28,115 nucleotides of DNA. Origin: a virus. The notes beneath the pieces were generated by a model. The model was given only the letters and a program-made list of their open reading frames with translations, ran no database searches and was not told the origin of the DNA. The stretch spans positions 1-28,115 of the IMG/VR virus record IMGVR_UViG_3300028383_000089. One strand, given 5' to 3'. A program made the position numbers and the translations under genes. Of the stretch, positions 6,267 to 13,512 are shown piece after piece; the stretch's first letter is position 1; each line of letters starts with the position of its first letter.

Positions 6267-7410
6267 TGATTACCTCTGCTATATTTTGTGCGATTTCTCT
6301 GAATTTATCATCGGCCCTATTACCCAACCGTGTTGTTTCGGCTGCTGTTCCGATACGAATCCCCGAGGTTTCTGTGAATGGTCGTGGGTCATTAGGCACA
6401 CCGTTCTTGTTGACGGTAATCTCATTCTCCTCAAGCCAATCCGCGACATATTTTCCTGAGACGCCGTGCTCTCGAAGATCAACAAGAACGATATGAGAAT
6501 CAGTGCCCATCGTAACCGTTGGGACCCCCAACCTATGAAGTTCATAACTCAGTGCCTTTGCGTGACGAATCACGGCATCTGCATATTCCCCAAAACTTGG
6601 GGCGAGTGCTTCGGTATAACATTGGGCTTTGGCTGCGATAATATTCATGAGTGGGCCACCCTGAGTACCCGGAAAAACAGCAGAGTTAATCCGCTTGGTA
6701 TATGCAGGATCATTCCAGAGAATCATTCCTCCGCGTGGACCGCGAAGGGTTTTGTGTGTCGTCGAGGTGACTACATCGGCATAAGGTATTGGCGAGTCAT
6801 ACGACCCGCCAGCAATCAGCCCCGAGTAATGGGCCATGTCCACGAGCAGATATGCATCAACCTCATCGGCGATAGAACGAAACGCTGCCCAATCGACCTG
6901 TCGTGGGTACGCAGACGCACCGGCAACGATCATTTTAGGGCGGTGAGCGAGAGCAAGTTCTCGGACCTGATTGTGGTTAAGGTACCCGTCTTTATCGACA
7001 CTGTATGCGACTGAGTTGTACACCTTACCGGACATGTTGACCTTGGCACCGTGCGAAAGATGCCCACCCGACGCAAGGTCCATACCTAAAATTGTGTCAC
7101 CCGGTTTGAGGAATGCCTGATATACCGCCGTGTTTGCATTTGCACCCGAGTGAGGCTGGACATTCGCGTACCCACATTCGTACAGTTTACACACCTGAGC
7201 GATCGCATACTCCTCGATCTGGTCCATGAACTCACAGCCGTTGTAGTACCGGCGTCCGGGGTATCCTTCGGCATACTTGTTCGTAAATACCGAACCACAC
7301 AACCCCATAACAGCATCCGATGCAAAATTCTCGGATGCAATGAGTTCAAATGTATTTTTCTGTCGGTCCTGTTCTTGGTCCAGAATACTTGCAATTACTG
7401 AATCAATCAT
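6250..7410 (-). CDS. glyA: Serine hydroxymethyltransferase
   Basis: Converts serine and tetrahydrofolate to glycine and 5,10-methylene-tetrahydrofolate, the one-carbon donor for dTMP synthesis. The sequence has ELIASENF, NKYAEGYPGRRYY, NVQPHSGANAN, the PLP-contacting VDMAH (Asp191), the Schiff-base lysine in TTHKTLRGPRGG (Lys220) and the late motif TSGIRIGT. At 386 residues it is shorter than the usual 415 to 420: about ten residues are missing at the N-terminus and about 25 at the C-terminus, outside the active site, so it is probably active and compact. It sits between glutaredoxin and cydA in the nucleotide operon. No thymidylate synthase is in the window. Confidence 0.95.
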   Translation of the reverse strand: MIDSVIASILDQEQDRQKNTFELIASENFASDAVMGLCGSVFTNKYAEGYPGRRYYNGCEFMDQIEEYAIAQVCKLYECGYANVQPHSGANANTAVYQAFLKPGDTILGMDLASGGHLSHGAKVNMSGKVYNSVAYSVDKDGYLNHNQVRELALAHRPKMIVAGASAYPRQVDWAAFRSIADEVDAYLLVDMAHYSGLIAGGSYDSPIPYADVVTSTTHKTLRGPRGGMILWNDPAYTKRINSAVFPGTQGGPLMNIIAAKAQCYTEALAPSFGEYADAVIRHAKALSYELHRLGVPTVTMGTDSHIVLVDLREHGVSGKYVADWLEENEITVNKNGVPNDPRPFTETSGIRIGTAAETTRLGNRADDKFREIAQNIAEVINGTNT

Positions 7411-7422
7411 AATACCACACCA

Positions 7423-7695
7423 CTAAAAAATATCGTTCTCGGTGGGGGTGGCAAACATCTCAAGAAGATCTTCGTACCCCCCGACATGAATCATCTGCTT
7501 ATTGTCACGGGGATCCGGGTAGTAAAATATCTGTGGTACGGTCTTAGCGCCGAGTGAGCGAATGTACTCACCCGACGCCACATCCTCGTCAATATCGATG
7601 TACACGTACTCTTCACCACTGTTCAGATCCAGTGCATCGAGTGCCATGGCACAGTACGGGCAGTTTTCTTTTCCATAAACTTCAAACATTATCAT
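7423..7695 (-). CDS. Glutaredoxin
   Basis: 90 residues with the dithiol active site CPYC (Cys12, Cys15), the cis-proline motif TVPQIF and the glutathione-site GGYEDL. It is the likely electron donor that re-reduces the ribonucleotide reductase encoded just upstream, as NrdC does in T4. The ATG overlaps the nrdA stop (TGATG), with GAGG four bases upstream; a second ATG two codons later is also possible. The short length is typical of phage glutaredoxins. Confidence 0.92.
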   Translation of the reverse strand: MIMFEVYGKENCPYCAMALDALDLNSGEEYVYIDIDEDVASGEYIRSLGAKTVPQIFYYPDPRDNKQMIHVGGYEDLLEMFATPTENDIF

Positions 7696-9374
7696 CAAGC
7701 CTCACAAGATACACAGTTGTTCATCTGCTGGTACGTCTGCTGGGCTGCATTGACCGAATGCTGGTAGTACAGTGTACACACTTCCTTTTCCCATGCATGG
7801 ATCATCAACTGATTCAGTTCCTTGGGCGACATCTTCGAGTCGACCATCAGATTCAGTGACTGGGTCTGGTCAAGAAACTCCTGCCGGTCTGCGGCCTGAT
7901 CGATGATCACATACGGGTCAATCTCACGGAAGGTCTTGAACACGGCCTTCTCTTCATCAGACAAAGGCAGATGGGCAACAGACCCATCATTCTTGGAAAT
8001 CGACTCCCATACCTCTGTTGTGTTCAGACCCTTTTGGTCCAGAAGGTCTTCGAGGTACCGATTCCGAATCTCGACCTTCATCTTCGCCAGATTCTTGATA
8101 AAGTTGTTGGACATCCACGGCTCGATAGACTGGCTGACCTGCCCAAGAATCGTTGCCGATGAGGTAGTCGGTGCAATAGCCATGGTAGTGGTGTTGCGCC
8201 GACCGTATCCCTCCAGTACTTCCGGCTCGCCAAACATGTCGGCCAGCTTGACAGAGGCGGCGTACGAAGAGTCGGCAATGTCCTTGTGGATAACACGGTT
8301 CATCTCAAATGCCTTCTCGGACTCAAACGGAATCATGTTCCGCTGAAGGTACGAATGCCATCCCAGAACACCGAGGCCAAGCGCACGGTGACGACGCACA
8401 AAATCATATGCCCGCTTCAGGAAATAAAACCCCATCTCCCGTTCTTCGTCACCCGAGTCGCGCATCTTCTCCATCTTCTCGATGGCCTCACCGGCAACGG
8501 TATCAAGGAAAAATGTCATCACCTCAACAAGATCAGTGTCCTTCCACTCATCGTACTTCTCGACATTGACAGAGGAGAGGACACACACAAATGTTTCTTC
8601 ATTAGTTGTGGGCAATGAAATTTCACTACAGAGGTTACTAGACTGAATCTCCATACCCTTGTGCTTATACACCTCGGGCTTGTTCCGATTCATTGCATCC
8701 TTGAATGCGATGTACGGGACACCAATTTCTTTCCGACGCCGAAGCACCTTGGCCCAGATGCGACGCTTTTCCTTATCACCGTCGATCATCTCGCTCATCC
8801 AGTCATCCGGGATAACAACACCTGTTGTCATCGACTGAATAGGATGCCCCTCTGTCATAATATCAAGAAACTCGTCGATATCACCATGATCGATGTTCAG
8901 GTACGGTGCCATCCTACCCCGCCGGACACCACCCTGCGAGATTACGTCGGTGGCCTCCTGAAACAACTGCATGAAATGAACGGCACCACCCGTCTTGCCA
9001 TTACCAGAAATCTCAGAGCCGCGAGGGCGGATGTTCCCAAAGTAACCGGACGTACCACCGCCCATCTTACTGAGCATACCGGTCTCGGACTGAAAGTACA
9101 GGATAGACGGGACATTGTCGTCGCACGTCCCGTTAAAGCAACTGACAGGGAGGCCGCGCTCTTCGCGACCATAGTTTGACCACACGGGACTTGACAGACT
9201 GATCCACCCATTCCCCATGTACTCGTACATCTTGTCCCCAAAACCGGGGATGCCGAGTTTCTCCTCGGCGGCATCACAGATATCCCGGATTCTTTGAAGG
9301 GGTTCTTCTCCTTCCATGAGATACCCACTCTCAAGAAAGCGACGGGATGTGTCGTTTAGCCATTCAAAACTCAT
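7695..9374 (-). CDS. nrdA: Ribonucleotide reductase class I, large (alpha) subunit
   Basis: Catalytic subunit that reduces ribonucleotides to deoxyribonucleotides. Key residues are visible: Cys79 (LPVSCFNG) and Cys264 (VCVLSS) as the redox pair, Asn247-Cys249-Glu251 (NLCSEIS) of the active site, the Tyr536-Tyr537 radical relay (TLYYQHS) and the C-terminal CVSC pair that passes electrons from glutaredoxin. At 559 residues it is about 200 shorter than E. coli or T4 NrdA. The missing part includes the N-terminal ATP-cone, which is found on the beta subunit instead. The start has AAGGAG seven bases upstream. It follows nrdB by 21 bases. Confidence 0.95.
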   Translation of the reverse strand: MSFEWLNDTSRRFLESGYLMEGEEPLQRIRDICDAAEEKLGIPGFGDKMYEYMGNGWISLSSPVWSNYGREERGLPVSCFNGTCDDNVPSILYFQSETGMLSKMGGGTSGYFGNIRPRGSEISGNGKTGGAVHFMQLFQEATDVISQGGVRRGRMAPYLNIDHGDIDEFLDIMTEGHPIQSMTTGVVIPDDWMSEMIDGDKEKRRIWAKVLRRRKEIGVPYIAFKDAMNRNKPEVYKHKGMEIQSSNLCSEISLPTTNEETFVCVLSSVNVEKYDEWKDTDLVEVMTFFLDTVAGEAIEKMEKMRDSGDEEREMGFYFLKRAYDFVRRHRALGLGVLGWHSYLQRNMIPFESEKAFEMNRVIHKDIADSSYAASVKLADMFGEPEVLEGYGRRNTTTMAIAPTTSSATILGQVSQSIEPWMSNNFIKNLAKMKVEIRNRYLEDLLDQKGLNTTEVWESISKNDGSVAHLPLSDEEKAVFKTFREIDPYVIIDQAADRQEFLDQTQSLNLMVDSKMSPKELNQLMIHAWEKEVCTLYYQHSVNAAQQTYQQMNNCVSCEA

Positions 9375-9395
9375 GCAGTGTTCTCCTTGTTGTTT

Positions 9396-10637
9396 TTAGA
9401 ACAGTTCGTCTTCGTCGAATGACGAATCAAATTTCGTGTAATTGATGCTTCGCTGGGCAAAGAAGTCGGTGTGTGAAGTGGCCATATTCTGAACATCAAA
9501 CCACTTGACACGGGTCAGCAGACCCTCATCGACGTCAAAGTAGCGGGGGAAACCCGCATCCTCAAGCCCCATATTGTATCGGTTCTTGATGTACTCGACA
9601 ACCTCGCCGCGGGTCAGGTACCCAAGATCACCGTCCTTGAAAATCCAGTCGATGATTGCCTTCTCGGCCTCGTACGACTCGTCGACCAGCTTGTACAGAT
9701 TCTCGGCCAGTTCGTCGGTGAACCAATCGGGGTTTTCCTCGCGCATGATGTTAACAAGCTCGGCCCCAAACTTGGCGTGCATCTGCTCCTCCAGTGAGGT
9801 AGCACCGACGACATTGCTCATTCCAGAGAGCCGCCCGGTTTCTTTGTTGATCTGTGAGATCACCAGAAACTGACTGAAAAGAGAGACGTTTTCGATAAAC
9901 AGGCTGAACAGGAGAACCGACTCCATAAAGTCTTTCTGAGAATCGGTCTTGGCATTGGCGATCGCCTTGTTGGCCACATTGACACGCTTTCTGATCGCCG
10001 GTATTTCCATCACGTCATCAAACTCGTTGTTCAGTCCAAGCAATTCGAGCAGCTTGGCATACGCTTTGGAGTGGCGGAGTTCCGATTCCCCAAAAGCCGT
10101 GCCCACCTCTTCAAACTCTGGCTTTGGGAGACGATCCCCGATACGCGACCAGAACTTCTTGACCGACACCTCGACCTGACTGATCGCAAGCATCGAGCGC
10201 CGCACGGCCTGCTGTTCATGGTACGGCATCTCGGCCATAAACTCCTGAATGTCACCCTGAAAGTTGAACTCCGTGACAATCCAGTATGACTGCTGCATCG
10301 CATCCACATACTTCTCGACCGACGGATACTCAAATGGCTTGTACGCAATGCGGGGGCGGAACACATTTGGCTTATTGTTATTTCGGTACGTGACATACTC
10401 ACGCGCCGTATCGAATGCCTTCGAGTCCATCAGGGCATTCTCTACCAGCTTGTGAATCTCATCGACGTTCACGCTATCTGACTGGATGTTGTTGGTCACA
10501 TACCGAACAACGTCGTCGTAGATCGAGGAAATCTCTTCAGTGGTTCTTGACATCGCCTTTTCGACGGCACTACGAATCTTATCGGCATCAAACCGAACAA
10601 CATCATTGTTTCTCTTGATGACACTTACTACTGACAT
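9396..10637 (-). CDS. nrdB: Ribonucleotide reductase class I, small (beta) subunit with N-terminal ATP-cone
   Basis: The C-terminal 320 residues are a ferritin-like radical subunit: Glu186, His189 and Tyr193 in ELRHSKAY correspond to Glu115, His118 and the radical Tyr122 of E. coli; Glu249 and Glu284/His287 (EEQMH) match the other metal ligands. The tail FDEDELF is the usual peptide that docks on NrdA. Residues 1 to about 90 form an extra ATP-cone (IKRNNDVVRFDADKI, then EIHKLVENALM and AREYVTYR), a regulatory domain normally on NrdA. Beta-located ATP-cones are known from a few bacterial class I enzymes, where dATP makes the beta subunits form inactive oligomers. First gene of the metabolic operon; AGGAG lies five bases before the ATG. 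Confidence 0.95.
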   Translation of the reverse strand: MSVVSVIKRNNDVVRFDADKIRSAVEKAMSRTTEEISSIYDDVVRYVTNNIQSDSVNVDEIHKLVENALMDSKAFDTAREYVTYRNNNKPNVFRPRIAYKPFEYPSVEKYVDAMQQSYWIVTEFNFQGDIQEFMAEMPYHEQQAVRRSMLAISQVEVSVKKFWSRIGDRLPKPEFEEVGTAFGESELRHSKAYAKLLELLGLNNEFDDVMEIPAIRKRVNVANKAIANAKTDSQKDFMESVLLFSLFIENVSLFSQFLVISQINKETGRLSGMSNVVGATSLEEQMHAKFGAELVNIMREENPDWFTDELAENLYKLVDESYEAEKAIIDWIFKDGDLGYLTRGEVVEYIKNRYNMGLEDAGFPRYFDVDEGLLTRVKWFDVQNMATSHTDFFAQRSINYTKFDSSFDEDELF

Positions 10638-10678
10638 GTCAACTCCTGTTTGTGGGGGATTATCTTTGGTCAGGGACT

Positions 10679-10707
10679 ACTGTACCATGTACAGGAAATC
10701 CTGTAAA
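10679..10707 (-). promoter_or_regulatory. Putative promoter of the nrdB-nrdA-grx-glyA-cydA operon
   Basis: TTTACA, 17 bases, TACAGT on the minus strand, ending about 40 bases before the nrdB start. Spacing is identical to that of the five early promoters, but both boxes depart from consensus and the GTGTTGGTT start region is absent. The two boxes lie inside the two palindromes described in the next entry, so activity could be controlled by a bound repressor or activator. Confidence 0.5.
10680..10705. repeat. Two overlapping palindromes over the nrdB promoter
   Basis: CTGTAC-CAT-GTACAG (10680-10694) and TACAGGA-AA-TCCTGTA (10690-10705) are both perfect and share five bases. The first covers the -10 box and the second the -35 box of the putative promoter. 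They do not resemble the NrdR box. Such symmetry is typical of operator sites for dimeric regulators, but no regulator is identified. Confidence 0.55.
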
Positions 10708-10740
10708 TAAAATTTAGGCTATAGAGAGTAACCCAGCCTA
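10704..10740 (-). terminator. Weak terminator-like hairpin after the o-spanin gene
   Basis: On the minus strand TAGGCT pairs with AGCCTA (6 bp, 14-base loop) and is followed by AAATTTTATTT. The stem begins at the TAG stop codon of the o-spanin gene. It would end the late transcript just before the promoter of the metabolic operon. The stem is short, so confidence is moderate. Confidence 0.4.
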
Positions 10741-11154
10741 CTCGGGCGAGTCGCTGGATTCGTAGTATTCCTGATACCGGATCAGGATAGCGCGTTGGTT
10801 ATTTATATACTTGCGGATCTCAGAAAAGTCCAGAGAGAGCCGACGGTACTGGGAAGGTGTGATTGCAATCAGGACTTGCTCGCGCCCCGATTCCTCCAGT
10901 TCCCCCATGATCTGTGAGAAGTTCTCGGGGGTGACAACCACCCAATTCGGCGATTCCAAATCTACCGGTGGAGGGAGTGGGATGTCAAGCGGGACGGTCG
11001 GCTCAGGGTCCCTTGACGTGTCGATCTCTTCGACCGATGGACCCGACAGTATTGAGCATCCAGTGAGTAACAGAGTGACACTAACCGTCAGGAGTGTACT
11101 TCGGATTTGCAAGAGACGGGCAAAGCGAGTTGACTTCCGACGGTTTGGTTGCAT
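10738..11154 (-). CDS. Outer-membrane spanin lipoprotein (Rz1-like, o-spanin)
   Basis: 138 residues from MQPNRRKSTRFARLL. A basic start, a hydrophobic segment and the lipobox LLTGC (Cys33) mark a lipoprotein; Ser at +2 favours outer-membrane sorting. A proline-rich stretch follows (PTVPLDIPLPPP), as in Rz1 proteins. The rest (WVVVTPENFSQIM, then SLDFSEIRKYINNQ) resembles the C-terminal domain of larger phage o-spanins. It starts 74 bases inside the preceding gene in another frame, the overlapping layout typical of Rz/Rz1 pairs. With its partner it would fuse the inner and outer membranes at lysis. A longer frame upstream is ignored because it would put 51 residues before the signal peptide. 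Confidence 0.75.
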   Translation of the reverse strand: MQPNRRKSTRFARLLQIRSTLLTVSVTLLLTGCSILSGPSVEEIDTSRDPEPTVPLDIPLPPPVDLESPNWVVVTPENFSQIMGELEESGREQVLIAITPSQYRRLSLDFSEIRKYINNQRAILIRYQEYYESSDSPE

Positions 11155-11578
11155 TGTTCTCTTCCTCTGTTCTCTGTGCTCCGGACGCCAGTTCGATGCA
11201 CCGGATCGCTTCGCTAGACCCATTGTTGATTGCGTTTTCGACCAGTCCGGGTTTCTGTGCCGCCAGTCGAGCAAAGTCCCGGTCTTCCCCACTCGATGAT
11301 GTATCAAACCGCGATCTCAGGTCATTGATCTCCCGAGACTGACGGTTATCTATATCCCGCAACTCCTCGCTCAATTCCCGGATCTGGCTCTGTTCCTCTC
11401 GCATCCGGTCGATAACGTCCTGTTGCTCCTGAACCGCACTACTCAGGTCTTTGGTGTTCTGTACCGACTGTTCAAGATCGGCCCGAAGCCCAGAGACATA
11501 GTAGAAAAAAGCAATCCCCGAGATCAGTGCCCCAGAGACAGCAACAACTTTGACGATTGAACCGATAGACGATATCAT
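11081..11578 (-). CDS. Inner-membrane spanin (Rz-like, i-spanin)
   Basis: 165 residues: one N-terminal membrane segment (residues 8-28, VVAVSGALISGIAFFYYVSG), then a coiled coil rich in Glu, Gln and Arg to about residue 95, then FARLAAQKPGLVENAINNG, a motif common in phage i-spanin-like proteins. The topology (N-in, long periplasmic coil) and the overlapping lipoprotein gene define the pair. The ATG overlaps the stop of the 62-residue gene before it. No endolysin or obvious canonical holin is beside it. Confidence 0.75.
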   Translation of the reverse strand: MISSIGSIVKVVAVSGALISGIAFFYYVSGLRADLEQSVQNTKDLSSAVQEQQDVIDRMREEQSQIRELSEELRDIDNRQSREINDLRSRFDTSSSGEDRDFARLAAQKPGLVENAINNGSSEAIRCIELASGAQRTEEENNATKPSEVNSLCPSLANPKYTPDG

Positions 11579-11763
11579 TTTTTGTACTGTGTGCCAAGTG
11601 CCCGCTTGTACATCTTTTCGACATCAAAGCGGGATCTCCGGTCCACTTTCCGGATCACGGACTTGCCAGTCGGAGCCATATCAACCCCACCGCCCGCAAC
11701 CGCATTGGTCGGGGCTTCTTCTTCGATCTCTTCGAGATACTCTTTGAATGACTTGAGACGCAT
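11575..11763 (-). CDS. Small protein with capsid-targeting-like N-terminus
   Basis: 62 residues beginning MRLKSFKEYLEE, then an acidic stretch, a Gly-rich linker (VAGGGVDMAPTG) and a basic C-terminus (KSVIRKVDRRSRFDVEKMYKR). The first twelve residues resemble the T4 internal-protein targeting peptide (MKTYQEFIAE), which the gp21 protease cuts after (L/I)xE. Cleavage here after LEE would leave a small, largely basic protein, as expected for a DNA-associated head protein. Function is inferred from this similarity and from the late-operon position. Confidence 0.6.
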   Translation of the reverse strand: MRLKSFKEYLEEIEEEAPTNAVAGGGVDMAPTGKSVIRKVDRRSRFDVEKMYKRALGTQYKK

Positions 11764-11774
11764 ACGGTGTACAC

Positions 11775-12386
11775 CTACCTTTGAATATCGTGTTCGGACA
11801 CATACACGGGCTGGCGCGTCATTGTATGAGTGACCTCATAGATCCGGACACCGAACATCTGACCGCACGGGCGCGTGCCTTCATCGACCCGGACCTTACT
11901 GCCCTCTGTGGCCATGTACTCCCCAGTCGAGGGGATCGGCGTGTCGACCTTGAGGGTGTACACACCGGGAGAGAGTGAGTGACCGTCAGACGGATGGACG
12001 AACCACTCGGCACCCTCCGAGAGAATCGGGTTGACCAGATCTTCCTCGACATCGATATCCATCTGGTCGAGTACCCATGCGATCTGTTCCTCAGACATCC
12101 CGGCCTCTTCGCGAAGGAGGAAAAGCGCGGCAGCATACGATGCAATCCGCTTGCGCCCAAGGGGCAGTTTTTCGAGAAGACGCTTGATGTTAAACACCAG
12201 ACGATGAAACAGTGTGTATGCCTTCCGCTCATCCGGAGTGCGTAGCTGGTTCGACTTTTTGAGGACGTTTCCTTCGTCGTCAATGATGCCAAGGTCGTAC
12301 GCATCCATTTCTTCCCACGGTGTCGTGAGAATCTTGAGGAATCGGTACGTATAGTACGTATCGGCAGCTTTGGAAATAATGCTCAT
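11775..12386 (-). CDS. Conserved T4-like phage protein (YYTYRFLKILTTPW type)
   Basis: 203 residues. The start ADTYYTYRFLKILTTPWEEMDAYDLGIID and the following FHRLVFNIKRLLEKLP and SYAAALFLLREEAGMSE match a protein conserved in cyanophages and other marine T4-like phages, located among late genes; its function is not established. The N-terminal 130 residues are helical; residues from 140 on form a separate, beta-rich part (SPGVYTLKVDTPI) with a Cys (RPCGQMFG). It sits in the late operon four bases after the neighbouring conserved gene. Probably virion- or assembly-related. Confidence 0.7.
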   Translation of the reverse strand: MSIISKAADTYYTYRFLKILTTPWEEMDAYDLGIIDDEGNVLKKSNQLRTPDERKAYTLFHRLVFNIKRLLEKLPLGRKRIASYAAALFLLREEAGMSEEQIAWVLDQMDIDVEEDLVNPILSEGAEWFVHPSDGHSLSPGVYTLKVDTPIPSTGEYMATEGSKVRVDEGTRPCGQMFGVRIYEVTHTMTRQPVYVSEHDIQR

Positions 12387-12390
12387 CGGG

Positions 12391-12762
12391 TTACAGGTTC
12401 CTTAGCACATCAACGACATACGGATCAAGAGGGATCTCGACGTACGCCTGTTCTGGCAGATAATTCAGGTACACGAGGAACGTCTTGACAACAGGAAGAT
12501 ACTCCTCCTCCATACGGAAAAACATCATCCTGTTTGCCGGTTCAACACCAAACACATTGTACAGTACGACCAGATGGTTGAGGATCAACCGCTCCTGTAG
12601 ATCGTCATTCTGGGTGTACCGCCGGAACAATCGTTTCAGGTACTTGAACCGCTGCACATCATTGTAAAATTCCTCGACACTCAGGCATTGCGGATTATCG
12701 TAATGTCGAGATGCAAACAGGATAAAGTTGTCGTCATTCAGTTCGTCAAATAGCCCAGTCAT
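12391..12762 (-). CDS. Conserved T4-like phage protein (DUF7207-like)
   Basis: 123 residues with the pattern ILFASRHYDNPQCLSVEEF, FKYLKRLFRRY, ERLILNHLVVLYNVFG and VVKTFLVYLNYLP, which I recognise as a small all-helical protein conserved in T4-like phages and, I believe, called DUF7207. Its role is unknown. A CTAAATA late-promoter core and a 5' stem-loop lie directly upstream, so it probably starts its own late transcript together with the next genes. Confidence 0.7.
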   Translation of the reverse strand: MTGLFDELNDDNFILFASRHYDNPQCLSVEEFYNDVQRFKYLKRLFRRYTQNDDLQERLILNHLVVLYNVFGVEPANRMMFFRMEEEYLPVVKTFLVYLNYLPEQAYVEIPLDPYVVDVLRNL

Positions 12763-12778
12763 GATCCTCTCGATACGC

Positions 12779-12805
12779 TCGGTGAATTGTATTGTCTTTC
12801 ACCGA
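12779..12805 (-). other. Stem-loop at the 5' end of a late transcript
   Basis: Perfect 8-bp inverted repeat TCGGTGAA / TTCACCGA with an 11-base loop. It begins immediately downstream of the CTAAATA core, so transcripts starting there would carry it at or near their 5' end, about 17 bases before the start codon. It could protect the RNA or influence initiation of translation. Confidence 0.5.
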
Positions 12806-12812
12806 TATTTAG
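12806..12812 (-). promoter_or_regulatory. Putative late promoter core CTAAATA
   Basis: Minus-strand CTAAATA 44 bases before the ATG of the DUF7207-like gene, overlapping the stop codon (TAA) of the previous gene. Same heptamer and similar distance as the copies at 2722 and 19696. Confidence 0.45.
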
Positions 12813-13204
12813 CGCCCCGAAAGCATTCTCCGAACAGACTCAAACGACGGGGATACCTCTGGCTTCGGTGCATTGGTCGGTGCCTCGGGGGCCTGTGCCT
12901 GACTTACAGTCTGAGTAACGTCATACCCATCCTTGCCCGGACGATCAAACGTCTCGGTGTCATGGCGGTCGGCCCAGTGCTTCTCGGCCTCGGCACGCGG
13001 CTCAAGTTTCTCCTGATCCTCTTCGCGGGGCTTGCGCTGTGCCCGACCCGAGTACCGGTAATCAGATGACCCGGTCGCCTCGTAGTACTCCTTGACAAAA
13101 CTTTTGAACTCGCGCTCACTCATGTTATCGATCAGGTCAGAAACCTCTGACTTTGACGCTTCCATGATCGCGTCCCAGTTCCAGTATGTGTTGCTGCTGC
13201 TCAT
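12809..13204 (-). CDS. Hypothetical protein with disordered C-terminal half
   Basis: 131 residues. The first 60 are helical (AIMEASKSEVSDLIDNMSER, then FVKEYYEATG). The rest is rich in charged residues, Pro, Gln and Ala (QAQAPEAPTNAPKPEVSP) and is probably disordered. The ATG overlaps the stop of the EF-hand-like membrane protein gene (ATGA). No family recognised. A late-operon position suggests a structural or assembly role. Confidence 0.6.
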   Translation of the reverse strand: MSSSNTYWNWDAIMEASKSEVSDLIDNMSEREFKSFVKEYYEATGSSDYRYSGRAQRKPREEDQEKLEPRAEAEKHWADRHDTETFDRPGKDGYDVTQTVSQAQAPEAPTNAPKPEVSPSFESVRRMLSGR

Positions 13205-13512
13205 GCTAATCGTCCTCTTGGTTTGTTACTCGTCGGTTTTCTTGATCGGTTGACAATGGCCTCTGATCCCATATACGCGGACACGACGCCCGCCTGTGCC
13301 AGATAAAACAGATCGGCGATCCCCCTGAATGCGTCAATCCGCTCAGGTGGAATGATCGGGAGGAAAATCAGTCCCGTAAACAGGAGCATCGACCCGAGTG
13401 CAATCCACGCCATCTTACGTTGATTGTCCTGCCGTCGATCAATCCGCTCCTGTTCGATAAACTCGACTTCCTGCTCAGACAGTTCACCGTCACTGTTCAT
13501 ATCATATTCCAT
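13201..13512 (-). CDS. Small membrane protein with an EF-hand-like loop
   Basis: 103 residues if started at MEYDMNSDG. Residues 4-15 (DMNSDGELSEQE) fit the EF-hand calcium loop exactly: acidic or Asn at 1, 3 and 5, Gly at 6, Leu at 8, Glu at 12. A charged helix (FIEQERIDRRQDNQRKM) and a hydrophobic segment (AWIALGSMLLFTGLIFLPII) follow, then a second weaker one. Similar small proteins (an acidic DxDGxL start, then a charged helix and a membrane span) occur in other T4-like phages. An in-frame ATG four codons later would remove the first loop residue. It may be a holin-like or regulatory membrane protein; unproven. Confidence 0.6.
   Translation of the reverse strand: MEYDMNSDGELSEQEVEFIEQERIDRRQDNQRKMAWIALGSMLLFTGLIFLPIIPPERIDAFRGIADLFYLAQAGVVSAYMGSEAIVNRSRKPTSNKPRGRLA

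Noticed and set aside
11155-11307. Upstream extension of the o-spanin gene by 51 codons
   Set aside because: It would bury the lipoprotein signal peptide deep in the protein; the inner ATG places the lipobox Cys at 33.
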